Source: Protonemura montana (Eukaryota > Arthropoda > Insecta > Plecoptera > Nemouridae). From it: 64,000 nt of DNA. Positions 23,979 to 33,541 of the stretch are shown here, in pieces (within the stretch, counting starts at the first letter, position 1; each line of letters starts with the position of its first letter). The notes under the pieces are model-generated. The model was given only the letters and a program-made list of their open reading frames with translations. It was not told the origin of the DNA and did no database searches. The translations under genes were made by a program, and so were the position numbers. Location: positions 1 through 64,000 of the forward strand of contig CANOQG010000003.1 in NCBI GenBank assembly GCA_947568835.1, written 5' to 3'.

Positions 23979-24131
23979 TGTAGCGATAGTCGCTATATTG
24001 ACTCCGACTTTGTAGTTCCGGCTCGGTGGGTTCCGGGAGGAGGGTGTGAATAAAGCATGGACGAATGTTAAGAGTGAAACGGGCTATTATTATTCGGGAG
24101 ACATCCACAAGTTGGAAGTTAGAATACTACA
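23979..24131 (+). repeat. Right LTR of nested Gypsy
   Basis: A 153-bp copy with no difference seen from 19786-19938. It is preceded immediately by the polypurine tract. Confidence 0.95.
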
Positions 24132-24389
24132 CTTAACGCTTCTCGTCTCACGCTCTCTCTCTGGTGGTCCGTGTCCTCTCGTCCTGAAGTCTCAGCCTGC
24201 TCTGTCCAAGTCTCGTCTCGATGCACATAGCCGATGCCCTTCTTAATGCTGACCATTGCTGATTTCGGCTAGGCCGGCTACTCTAGCAGGTGACACGAAT
24301 TCCAATGCCAAATGCCCCATTCGTGACACTTCCCCACCTTAGCCAAAATCGCCCCGATTTTGAAAATGTTTTCGAAAAGTTCTCCTGGG

Positions 24390-24640
24390 GTTGCATAGCA
24401 ACCGCCCTTCGTTGGTGATGTTTTCCCTCCGGACTGCAATTCTTGGGTTGCACAGCAACTGCCCTTCGTTGGTGATGTTTTCCCTCCGGACTGCAATTCT
24501 TGGGTTGCACAGCAACTGCCCTTCGTTGGTGATGTTTTCCCTCCGGACTGCAATTCTTGGGGTGCACAGCAACTGCCCTTCGTTGGTGATGTTTTCCTTC
24601 CGGACTGCAATTCTTGGGTTGCATAGCAACTAACCACCCT
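24390..24640. repeat. 57-bp tandem repeat near the 3' LTR
   Basis: About 4.3 copies with landmarks at 24390, 24447, 24504, 24561 and 24618. Each unit carries ggttgcacagcaact or the perfect inverted repeat ggttgcatagcaacc (first and last units), then gcccttcgttggtgatg and ctccggactgcaattc. Because 57 is divisible by three, minus-strand frames stay open and read a 19-residue repeat, but no start or family supports coding. It could be an RNA hairpin array or a protein-binding array. Confidence 0.85.
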
Positions 24641-24770
24641 TCCACCGAACTCGAAATCGTCCCGATTGAGCTGTGAAGGGAGCCGCCGAAAGTTGTGCTG
24701 ATCTCGGGTAACCACAGACGAAGGCCAAGTTCTTCCGGGCAGTCACCAGCTTCCACGACCGAACGAGAGG

Positions 24771-24772
<2 letters not shown>

Positions 24773-24808
<36 letters not shown>
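24773..24808. repeat. (GA)n microsatellite
   Basis: A run of about 17 GA units between the 57-bp repeats and env in the retrovirus-like element. Confidence 0.9.
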
Positions 24809-24809
<1 letters not shown>

Positions 24810-27800
24810 GCGTGATGTTTGCGAAATCTGCATCCTAGTAGATGGGTTTCCAATATTAAGATCTAAACAACAGTACACATACGGAAGAATGTAAGTACCG
24901 AACCATTAAGACGGTAGCAATAAAACATATGGAAACATACATTGCATAACAATATGCAACGTTCTATGTTTTAGAATAATATATAGATATCCAAACCAAA
25001 AAATAATTAAATAACAATAAAGAAATCAAAGATAGTTCAAACAACCAAAATAATTAATCTGATAATAATGAAGGCAAACAAATTAACAAAATGAATTAGA
25101 CAATTTCCTCCGGGTTGGAGCAGATCTTAACAGAGGTTGCTCTCCCATGGCGGTCAAGCAGCCTTCCTTCCCACAATTCGCCTGGTGACACCATGTCGTC
25201 CAGCGATACCACGCGACGTGGGCCAGGTGTAGGTCGGTTGGCCGATTCACACTCGGTTGTCGTCAGTGTGTGCCTCGTAGGTGTGATGACACGCGAATTT
25301 CCCTCACTGACGTCCTCAGTCCCGAGCGTCGTCAGAGACAGACGCGTACAACATTTCTTCCTTGTCCAAGCCAAAATTTTAAGCAGTGCATACAAAAACA
25401 GCAAGGCAAAAATTGCTTCTAAAATCCACAGTTGAATTCTGAGCAATGGCGTGAGGCTGACGGCCTCCGTCCTCCCTGGTGACAATTGTGCACGCACCGG
25501 TGGCGCTAAACATGGCAAAAGGAGGTGCGGGTTGCGAATTACAATAACCGCTACCACAAAAACTATCACCATGTCTAGAAGGCCACCGCCAAACGAGTGG
25601 GCAGTCAACGAAGTCCAGTCATCCTTCTCTAGGAAATGAGGACCAGAAAATGGCGTCGGAGACGGAGTCGCAATTTTGAAATGGGGGACCTTTTGCGTCC
25701 AATTAGAATCCAAAACATCATTCACTCTGTCATAGAGGGGTCGGGTGGTTAACTTATCCATTGGTGGGACAAGCGTACTGAGCCGGGACCAAGCATGGGG
25801 CAGCACATGCAGAATGCTTACTCTCTCCCTCGTGCGCGCATCGCAAGGAAACAACCGCGGTATCATTTCCGCGCCCTCATATGACAGAGAACACGCACAC
25901 GGCACTACCGTCTCCAACGCTCTGAGTGGCGCAACCGGTAGCGCCAAATTTTGCAGGGGCTGTCCTTGACAACCGAAAGTTATCGAGTTCCGAAAATGAG
26001 TTAGGCCGAAACGTTCAGCTCCAAGCTGGGTGATAATCGGGGAAGTGTTTGGCGTGCACTGGAAACCACATGCCTTCGATAAGCTGGGTGAATCACCTCC
26101 CAGAAATAATTTACGGATGCATCCATCTCCCTGGCCAAAAGCCCGTGTCGATCGGATCCTGGGTAACAGGCAGAGGCCATCCCCGTGAGGTGCGCAAAAG
26201 CGCAAGTCACGTCCAGATATCTCTACCATGTCCTTTCCAGACACCGCCACCAACGTTGGACCATGGTTGATGACACAACTAGAGTTGTCCCATGCGAAAG
26301 GCATTGTTGCAAATTCAAACAACTTCCAAGGCTTGGAAATTTTGATGACGGGAATTTTGACGTGGACTAAAACCCTGTAAGTCGAAATGGCGCAATGTGC
26401 TAGCTTTAGTTTGTATAAGGGCATGACTTCCTTAGGGTCAAATGCCAGTTGAAAACCCTCTGATGCCAATTTTGTCTGTAGCCTAATGAGATCTGCGGAG
26501 AGTGCAGAAGGTTGACCCAAAATTTTGGGTATCAAGTCGGCCTGGCAATCTGCGAGAATTTGACTACGAAATTGGGCTTGTAACAAATCAGAGCTCCGAG
26601 CCAAGGAGGTGACTACCATGTAAAGAACGCGATCCAACTTTACATCGGTGATTTTATTATGTTCTGCACTCCTGTTGAAACCCGTTGTTGCAAATTGAAG
26701 GAGGCGGTGATCCTGTCGAGACTCGGCCTCTGCAAACTCGTACATTTTAGTGTTGTAGGCTTTGACGGACTCCGTGATGTTAATAAGGGTGTCATGGTCC
26801 GAGTGCAACTCACTGTCAACGAGAGCCGCATGTCGTTCAAATGTGTCCCAGTCTCGATGTATATTGACAAGATCGCTAGACGTGGCCGTACCACAGCACC
26901 ATTTGAATGCATCACCGATGAAAGACAGTGCCCTGTTGATAATGCGTCGCCGTCCTGGTGTTGTGCGGGTAACCTTAGTTCCCAAACTATCGTCGAGCCA
27001 GTGCAACTGGTCTGCCAACCGAACTTGTATTAATTTGAACTCAGATGCCATAGAACACCCGGAGCTGTTAGTCTCGCAAAAAGCCTTAGTAAAGTACGAG
27101 CTTGGAGACCCACTCTCGAACTGGGGCCACACTCCTTCGTACTGTAGAGGCACCGTTGCCTCGTATAATACCATTCCGTTTAGAGGTTCCCATAGTGCCC
27201 CCGAGACGACGGATACTCCCCCATGATATTCTTCCCCTTCAAAGCTAGCACCTTACCGTGGTGAAGGGGTTTGTGTGGTCCGATGATCCGGGAGGCCATG
27301 CCGGGGGGAGGTCTCTCTCCCACCAAGGTCTCCTATACCGGACGGGCTCTCGGTGAGGACCCAGACCAAGACTAGTCCGCCCCGCCGCTGTCGCGGGACG
27401 CGGACTTTGGTCGATGGAGGATCTGTGCACTCTTTTCTTTCTAAAGCTTCTTTTCACCACCTTTTCTTCATCTCCTGTCTTGTTTCATTCCCTGCCACCT
27501 CCCGAAGCCCCCGTCTGCCTTCTGCGACAGCGGCAGGGCTCCCTCCCATATGACGATTTGGCTCTCGTTTTTCGGATTATTCTTTGGTTTACGTTTCTGA
27601 TATTACAGTCGGTCGTTGGTGCCAGGCCGCTGGTGACTGGTGGCCTGCACAGGGAGTACTCGAGTCTTTGCACTCTCAAGTCTTTCTCTTTCCTGTCCTT
27701 TGCCCTTATGTCTTCATTTCTGGCCGACTCCTTGTGCAGACCAAAACGCTTACCCGGACGTTTGCCGTGTCTGGAATCCTAGAACGGGCGGAAAAGATTT

Positions 27801-28145
27801 TCCTGGGGGTTGAGGCGGTATTCCCCAGTTCGTCAGCAGAACAGACGGGGAGTACCAACAACACACCCCTTTGGTTTAGGCTTCGCTCAAAACAGGTGGC
27901 TGGGGGCTAATCCACCCCCAGTCAATCGGCTCGTGTTTTTGACGTTAAAATCTTACACAGGACGAGTGGGGGGGCACCGGTGGCGTGATGGCCGTGACTT
28001 AGTCCCAACACTCACGGTCACTCGCGACTGCCGGTGCTTCCCCTGCTATATCACCCCGGCAACCCTGGCGTCCCAGTGGGACGTCCCCTTGTTGGACTCC
28101 GTGGTGGGTGGGGACCGTGGGTGACGAATAAAAGTACCATATCGC

Positions 28146-29450
28146 ATGGACACAAAAACAAACCCCCAATTTCCCCCCCCTAATCCTAAGAAGCGCCCTC
28201 GTCCTCTGTTAGAGGAACCAATTTTGTTGGAGGATGTGGTGGCTCCCAGGAGTGTGGAGCCACTCTTTCTTATTGTAAAGCTAAACAGTGGCAAATCTTT
28301 CCGCACCGTCTCGCCATTCGCACAGAAACGTGGATTATTGCTTCTGGCTGGCGACGTTAAAAGTTCAAAATGTCTGCGTGATGGATCACTGCTGGTAGAG
28401 GTGGCTAACAGTGAGCAGTCACTGAAATTGCAAGCGGCAACCTCTTTTGACACCATGCCGATAACAGTAACTGCCCACAAATCCCTGAATACATCCAAGG
28501 GTGTGATCTTTAGCTTCGACTTGGTAGATCTTTCGGCCGAAGAGCTAAAGAAAGAACTCGCAAGCCAAGGGGTGACTGACGCGTACCGTATCATGAGCAA
28601 GAAGACCGGTGATTTGCAGCCAACACCACTGCTCATTCTGACCTTCGGCACCCCTAAGCTCCCGGATTGTATCTTTGCGGGATACCTACGTCTGCCTGTG
28701 CGTCCTCACATCCCTAATCCTCTGCGGTGTTTCACCTGTCAGATGTACGGCCATTCCAGCTTGGATTGCAAGCGGAAGCCCATCTGTGGCAGGTGCGCCA
28801 AGGAGGACCACGAGACGGACGCCTGCAACAACAGCTTCCACTGTGCAAACTGCTCGGCAGCCCACCCTGTGTGGTCCCGCGACTGCCCACAGTGGAAGTT
28901 TGAGCGGCGAGTAATGGAGCTTAAGACGATCGACAACATATCCTTGTTCGAAGCGAGAAAACGCATACAGACTCAGAATGGCCTCGGTCAAAAATCCTTT
29001 GCCAAAGCCGTCGACTCGGGCGCGGCTGTCTCGGCGGAGACGGCTCGCTTGCAGGCTTTGTTAGAAAAACAGCTGCAACTCTCCGCCGAGCAGGCTAAGC
29101 GCCATGAAGAGATGGAAGAACGCCACAGGCAAGAGATCGAGGCCATGAAGAGAGATTTGGATGCAAAGAACAAGGAAATCGAATCACTTAAACAAAAACT
29201 AACGGAACTCCAAGAAAGCCGTACGCTCCAGCTGCACCCTACCAAGGGAAGGCAGACCGAGCCCAGCACCTCGAAGAAGGCGAGGGAAATTATTACCTAC
29301 AACCCTAACACCCCCGGTAGCTCCACGTCCACCTCCCTGTCTATCAGGAAGGATGGAATGGAGATAGATCCTACCGACACGTTGCCGCACACCTGGCAGA
29401 CGGTGAAGGGAAAGGAGAAGGAGAAGGCGAAGGAGAAGAGAAAATCTTAA
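28146..29450 (+). CDS. ORF1 nucleic-acid-binding protein of I-like element
   Basis: 434 residues. The N-terminal ~190 residues start with a Pro-rich basic segment (KKRPRPL). Three CCHC-type zinc knuckles follow from about residue 195 to 246: CFTCQMYGHSSLDC, CGRCAKEDHETDAC and CANCSAAHPVWSRDC. After these come an alanine-rich stretch, a long coiled coil (about 299-357, rich in Glu/Lys/Gln/Leu), and a Lys/Glu-rich tail. This is the usual Gag-like ORF1 of I/Jockey-group elements, binding element RNA in RNPs. It stops ten nt before the ORF2 ATG, suggesting reinitiation. Confidence 0.9.
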   Translation: MDTKTNPQFPPPNPKKRPRPLLEEPILLEDVVAPRSVEPLFLIVKLNSGKSFRTVSPFAQKRGLLLLAGDVKSSKCLRDGSLLVEVANSEQSLKLQAATSFDTMPITVTAHKSLNTSKGVIFSFDLVDLSAEELKKELASQGVTDAYRIMSKKTGDLQPTPLLILTFGTPKLPDCIFAGYLRLPVRPHIPNPLRCFTCQMYGHSSLDCKRKPICGRCAKEDHETDACNNSFHCANCSAAHPVWSRDCPQWKFERRVMELKTIDNISLFEARKRIQTQNGLGQKSFAKAVDSGAAVSAETARLQALLEKQLQLSAEQAKRHEEMEERHRQEIEAMKRDLDAKNKEIESLKQKLTELQESRTLQLHPTKGRQTEPSTSKKAREIITYNPNTPGSSTSTSLSIRKDGMEIDPTDTLPHTWQTVKGKEKEKAKEKRKS

Positions 29451-29460
29451 ATTTTCATCA

Positions 29461-32400
29461 ATGGCAGATATCATTCAGTGGAATCTGAGAGGATTCTCCA
29501 CAAGAGCACCCGAAGTCAGGCAACTGGTGTCGTCCAAAAGCCCCCTTGTTTGTTGCTTCCAGGAAACCCTCCTGAAGCCACCAGACAAGCCACTCCTGAA
29601 GGGCTATGACTTCTACCGTTATGACCACACTGGTGGACAGAGAGCTCAGGGGGGTGTTGCAACGGCCGTTCACAACAGTATCCACTCGGAAGCTGTTGTG
29701 CTGACCACCACCCTCCAGGCCGTGGCTGTGAAGGTTTTCCTCCCCAGCCCTCTACACATTTGCAACATTTACCTCCCCCCTAATAGTGTCGTTACCCAGC
29801 AATTAATAGACCACCTCATGGACCAGTTACCTCTACCTTTTCTATTGGTCGGTGACTTTAATGCTCACAACCCCCTTTGGGGCAGTCTCGACACCAACCA
29901 GAGAGGTGCACTGGTGGAAGACACTATCAGGCTTCGCAATGTGGTCCTGTTGAACAATGGCAGCAACACCCACCTCACTGCATCAACAGGATCACTCTCT
30001 GCGATTGACCTGACTCTCTGTTCACCCTCTCTCGCTCTTGACACTGAATGGTCTGTACACGACGATTTATGTGGAAGTGACCACTTCCCTATCCTCATTA
30101 AATCGTCAAGAATCCCTTCTCTACCACCCAGACACCCAAAGTGGATCCTAAAACGGGCTGACTGGTCACTTTTCAGCGATCTTGCCACTTTTAACGGAGC
30201 TGTCCCCGCGGATATCGATTCTCACGTGGACCATTTCACAGAGGTGGTAATTCATGCAGCCGAGAATTCCATTCCACGGTCGTCTGACAAACCATACCGT
30301 CTCCCCGTCCCGTGGTTCACCTGTGAATGCAGGTTCGCCATCAGGGAGAGGCGGAGGGCCCTCGCCTTCTTCATGTCACATCCGACACAGGCAAACCTTA
30401 TCGCCTTTAAGAAATCGAGAGGAAGGGCTCGTAGAACAATCACTGAGGCCAAGAAAGTGTCGTGGCGGACCTATGTGTCGACCGTCACGGCCCACACGCC
30501 GTCGTCCAGGGTATGGGACAAGGTTCGAAAGTTATCGGGCAGATCAGCTTTCCGTCCCATATCTGGACTGATGCATAACGGGCTGTTGCGGTCCACGGGG
30601 CCGGCCATCGCCGACGCTCTCGGATCTCAGTTCTCGAGGGTCTCCTGCTCGGAGAACTACACTGCATCCTTCAAGCGGGTCAAGCAGGTGGCCGAACAGC
30701 GAGGTCTTGTTTTCCGAAGCAAGAACCAGGAGGTTTACAACCTGCCCTTCAGCGACTGGGAGCTGGACTCCGCACTGAGAGCCGCCAACGACACCTCACC
30801 TGGCATCGATATGATCCACTACCAAATGATCAAACACCTGAGTACAAAATCACGATCATACATGCTTCAGATGTTGAACAGAGTCTGGCTCGAGGACTGT
30901 TTCCCAACTCGTTGGAGGGTGGCGATTGTCATCCCCATCCTGAAGCCGGGAAAAGACAAGACTGATTCTGCTAGCTACCGCCCAATTGCCCTTACAAGCT
31001 GCCTATGCAAAATCTTGGAGCGTATGGTCAACGCTAGGCTCATGTGGCATTTGGAGAAGAACGGATTACTTTGCGCGGAACAGTCTGGTTTCAGACGAAA
31101 CCGCTCCGTCACAGATAACTTGACCCAGCTCGAAGGATTGATCCAGGACAGTTTCCTCACTAGGAAACACCTGATCGCGGTGTTTTTCGATCTCGAGAAG
31201 GCGTACGACACGACGTGGAAGTACGGAATTCTACAGACCATCCACAAGTGGGGTATTAGGGGCCACTTGCCCCACTTTGTGCAGAACTTCATGGCTAATA
31301 GGTCTTTCCACGTTCGTGTTGGAAACACTCTCTCGTCGGCTTTCGACCAAGAGAACGGAGTTCCGCAGGGCTGTGTCCTCAGTGTTACCTTGTTTGCGAT
31401 CGCCATCAACTCCATCACGGCGTGCATTCGAACACCGGTTCGCGCATCGCTCTACGTTGATGATCTGGCGATCTTCTACCAGACGGCGAAACCGAACTTG
31501 GCTCAGCGGCAACTCCAGCTAACTATCAACCGATTAGAGAGTTGGGCGGATCGACATGGATTCAGATTCTCCTCGGCGAAAACAACATGCATGCATTTTA
31601 GCCGCCATCGTACTTTTCACCCTCACCCTGTCTTAACGTTGGCAAACCAGGCGTTGCCTTTCTCAGAGTCAACCCGCTTCCTCGGAATGGTATTTGACGA
31701 GAAGCTCACCTGGTTACCACACCTCCGTCAACTCAAAGACAAATGTTTGAAGGCAATGAACATCCTAAAGATCCTGAGCGGTACCTCCTGGGGAGCCGAT
31801 AGAACATCCATGCTCCGCCTCTACCGCTCCCTCATAAGATCTAAATTAGACTTTGGCTGCACTGTATATGCGTCGGCGAGGAAGTCTTACATAGGCATCC
31901 TGGATCCAGTGCACAACGCTGGTATCAGATTGTGCACTGGCGCGTTTCGCACAAGTCCGATTGTCAGCCTGCATTGCGAGGCCGGGGAGGCCCCGCTTAA
32001 GATCAGGCGAGACTACCTGCTTGCCAGCTACATAGCCAAGCTGCGTGGCATGCCAAAACACCCGGCACACAGGTCTGTGTTCGCTACGCCAAATGCTGTG
32101 CTCTACAACACTAGGCAAAAAGCAACCAGACCTGTTGGCATCCGAGCTAACGAACTTCTGGCCGAAATAGGAATGGACCTTCCACCTGTCCTTTCTGTCG
32201 GAATCGGTCGTGTGGCTCCCTGGACAACATCCCAGCCTGTGTGTCTGATGCAACTCGCTCAGCACACCAAGGCCCAGACGAGCCCGGCCGTGTTCCGACA
32301 ACTATTCGGCAGCATTTGCGACACATACCCACAACACTGCAGGATCTACACTGACGGATCAAAGGACAAAGAATCTGTGGGGTGTGCCTTTGTTATCCAC

Positions 32401-33147
32401 AACACAACTGTGTGCTTTAAACTCAATCCTCTCTGTAGTGTCTATACAGCAGAGTTGTTTGCAATTCTCAAGGCCCTTGATCATATCAAGCGTGCCAATA
32501 GCAACAAATTTCTTGTCTGTTCTGACTCTCTGAGCGCCCTCCAAGCACTATGTCGGGCATTCCCCACAGACCATCTTGTGCAAACCATCCAGGCAACACT
32601 TGGCGAACTATGCTTGGCCGGCATAGAAGTGTTACTCTGTTGGCTTCCAGGCCATGCAGGAATTGCTGGCAATGACATGGCTGACAGAGCAGCTAAGAAC
32701 GCCACAAAAAAGGCCGATGTTGACTTCACAGTTGTCCCTGTGAGCGATCTTAAAGCCGCCTTCAGGGTCGAAACAAAGAAATGTTGGCAATCATCATGGG
32801 ACACTGTGCAGGTCAACAAATTAAAACCTATTAAAGCGTCCGTCAACCCCTGGGAATCTTCTGCCCGCCACTCTCGACACGAAGAGGTTGTAACAACCAG
32901 GCTGCGCATCGGTCACAGTCTGCTCACCCACATCTTCATCTTGAAACGCGAAGAGCCTCCGATGTGCGCCTCCTGTGATCAACCTCTCTCGATCAAACAC
33001 ATCCTTGTCGAGTGTGCCGTTCACCGGCAGCTGCGTAGGACCCTGAAATTCCCTGAAAGTATGCACGAAGCACTGAAGGATGACGCACGCGCTGTTGATC
33101 TCGTACTGAGATTCCTAAAGGAAACTGGTTTTTATCATTCCATTTAG
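29461..33147 (+). CDS. ORF2: endonuclease, reverse transcriptase, RNase H
   Basis: 1228 residues. The APE-type endonuclease fills the first ~225 residues (IQWNLRG; CCFQETLL; GDFNAHNPLWG near 131; GSDHFPI near 207). The reverse transcriptase spans about 430-800, with SYRPIALTSCLCKILER, GFRRNRSVTDNL, NGVPQGCVLS and the catalytic YVDD near 665. The RNase H begins near 962 (IYTDGSKDKESVGCAFV; CSDSLSAL; LPGHAGIAGNDMADRAA), followed by a C-terminal CCHC finger near 1168 (CASCDQP...HILVEC). An RNase H in this position is typical of the I group. No stop or frameshift is seen. Confidence 0.93.
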   Translation: MADIIQWNLRGFSTRAPEVRQLVSSKSPLVCCFQETLLKPPDKPLLKGYDFYRYDHTGGQRAQGGVATAVHNSIHSEAVVLTTTLQAVAVKVFLPSPLHICNIYLPPNSVVTQQLIDHLMDQLPLPFLLVGDFNAHNPLWGSLDTNQRGALVEDTIRLRNVVLLNNGSNTHLTASTGSLSAIDLTLCSPSLALDTEWSVHDDLCGSDHFPILIKSSRIPSLPPRHPKWILKRADWSLFSDLATFNGAVPADIDSHVDHFTEVVIHAAENSIPRSSDKPYRLPVPWFTCECRFAIRERRRALAFFMSHPTQANLIAFKKSRGRARRTITEAKKVSWRTYVSTVTAHTPSSRVWDKVRKLSGRSAFRPISGLMHNGLLRSTGPAIADALGSQFSRVSCSENYTASFKRVKQVAEQRGLVFRSKNQEVYNLPFSDWELDSALRAANDTSPGIDMIHYQMIKHLSTKSRSYMLQMLNRVWLEDCFPTRWRVAIVIPILKPGKDKTDSASYRPIALTSCLCKILERMVNARLMWHLEKNGLLCAEQSGFRRNRSVTDNLTQLEGLIQDSFLTRKHLIAVFFDLEKAYDTTWKYGILQTIHKWGIRGHLPHFVQNFMANRSFHVRVGNTLSSAFDQENGVPQGCVLSVTLFAIAINSITACIRTPVRASLYVDDLAIFYQTAKPNLAQRQLQLTINRLESWADRHGFRFSSAKTTCMHFSRHRTFHPHPVLTLANQALPFSESTRFLGMVFDEKLTWLPHLRQLKDKCLKAMNILKILSGTSWGADRTSMLRLYRSLIRSKLDFGCTVYASARKSYIGILDPVHNAGIRLCTGAFRTSPIVSLHCEAGEAPLKIRRDYLLASYIAKLRGMPKHPAHRSVFATPNAVLYNTRQKATRPVGIRANELLAEIGMDLPPVLSVGIGRVAPWTTSQPVCLMQLAQHTKAQTSPAVFRQLFGSICDTYPQHCRIYTDGSKDKESVGCAFVIHNTTVCFKLNPLCSVYTAELFAILKALDHIKRANSNKFLVCSDSLSALQALCRAFPTDHLVQTIQATLGELCLAGIEVLLCWLPGHAGIAGNDMADRAAKNATKKADVDFTVVPVSDLKAAFRVETKKCWQSSWDTVQVNKLKPIKASVNPWESSARHSRHEEVVTTRLRIGHSLLTHIFILKREEPPMCASCDQPLSIKHILVECAVHRQLRRTLKFPESMHEALKDDARAVDLVLRFLKETGFYHSI

Positions 33148-33517
33148 TTTTGAGTCGCGCAAAAATAGTTTTTAATTTGAGGTAACTTTTGAGATGTCTA
33201 AATTAATGCATCTAGAACATCGACTCGCATCTTAACATACCGACATAGAAGGACTTTTGTGCCTGTCTTGAAGCTTTTCAACTTTTAATTTTCAACTTTT
33301 AACTTCCAACTTTTAACCATGTGTTCGGCACAAATGACCTTGCAGTCGACGTGCCGTTAAACCCCACAAAAACAAACAAAAAATGATATTCTTCGTCACT
33401 GGCAGTGACCTCTCCGACGCTCTCTCTGTAAGCTACCACCAGCAATAACATCGTGGTCATCGCTCCGAAAAATTGGGCCATCCTTCGTTGAAACTACTAC
33501 TTCCAGCAATAGCGACG

Positions 33518-33541
33518 GCTAAAAACAAAAAATAAACAAAT
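33518..33541 (-). promoter_or_regulatory. Splice acceptor for env mRNA
   Basis: On the minus strand a pyrimidine-rich run (tttgtttattttttgttttt) ends in AG just before ccgtcgc, 37 nt upstream of the env ATG at 33481. Gypsy-type errantiviruses express env from a spliced subgenomic RNA, so this fits as the acceptor. The matching donor was not located. Confidence 0.6.

Larger units (their letters stand above)
19786..24131 (+). mobile_element. Intact Gypsy LTR retrotransposon nested in the LTR
   Basis: 4346 bp with two 153-bp LTRs that look identical base for base, a 5-bp target duplication cttaa (19781-19785; 24132-24136), a primer site TGGCGACGAGGAAC two bases... starting at 19940, a polypurine tract (aaaaagaaaagagggg, 23963-23978) abutting the right LTR, and a single uninterrupted gag-pol frame. 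There is no env. All this says recent insertion and possible competence. Confidence 0.95.
19585..24328 (-). repeat. 3' LTR of env-bearing Gypsy, split by a nested Gypsy
   Basis: The LTR sequence runs 19585-19785 and resumes at 24132, ending cgtgaca at 24328. The break is at cttaa, duplicated on both sides of the nested element. Together the two parts equal the 393-bp right LTR. Confidence 0.95.
24329..25095 (-). other. 3' region of env-bearing Gypsy between env and LTR
   Basis: No gene. It contains a polypurine tract (minus strand AAGGTGGGGAAG, 24329-24340) directly at the 3' LTR, the 57-bp tandem repeats described separately, a (GA)n microsatellite at about 24773-24808, and about 250 bp of A/T-rich sequence next to the env stop. 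Confidence 0.75.
27235..33382 (+). mobile_element. I-like non-LTR retrotransposon, apparently full length
   Basis: 6148 bp flanked by a perfect 12-bp target duplication, atgatattcttc (27223-27234 and 33383-33394). It has a GC-rich 5' leader of about 0.9 kb, ORF1 with three zinc knuckles, ORF2 with endonuclease, reverse transcriptase and RNase H, and a short 3' tail ending gttaaaccccacaaaaacaa. It is inserted in the retroviral env in the opposite orientation. Both ORFs are uninterrupted. Confidence 0.95.
25096..33481 (-). pseudogene. env: Env fusion glycoprotein (baculovirus F-like), split by a non-LTR element
   Basis: Two in-frame pieces: 33481-33383 (ATG plus a hydrophobic leader resembling a signal peptide) and 27234-25096 (about 710 codons). 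They are separated by the I-like element and its 12-bp target duplication; the duplication is four codons, so the phase matches. The large piece has a basic furin-like cleavage site (PGRRR) followed by a hydrophobic fusion-peptide-like stretch, then a long helical region. It also has a Cys-rich C-terminal half and two hydrophobic spans near the C-terminus (around LLDMVIVFVVAVIVI and FALLFLYALL), followed by a basic cytoplasmic tail with CC. This layout matches env of Gypsy errantiviruses and the baculovirus F family. It would be membrane-bound and mediate fusion. It is broken by the insertion; I see no other stop. Confidence 0.82.

Noticed and set aside
24278-24756. Minus-strand 19-residue-repeat proteins over the 57-bp repeats
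   Set aside because: Openness follows from the repeat length being divisible by three. Two overlapping frames are both open, and position next to the polypurine tract argues for noncoding sequence.
25115-27226. Plus-strand open frames opposite env
   Set aside because: They are short, overlap each other and have no recognisable domain. They mirror the long minus-strand env frame.
29865-32909. Minus-strand open frames opposite ORF2 of the I-like element
   Set aside because: Shadows of a 1228-codon frame with all reverse transcriptase motifs.
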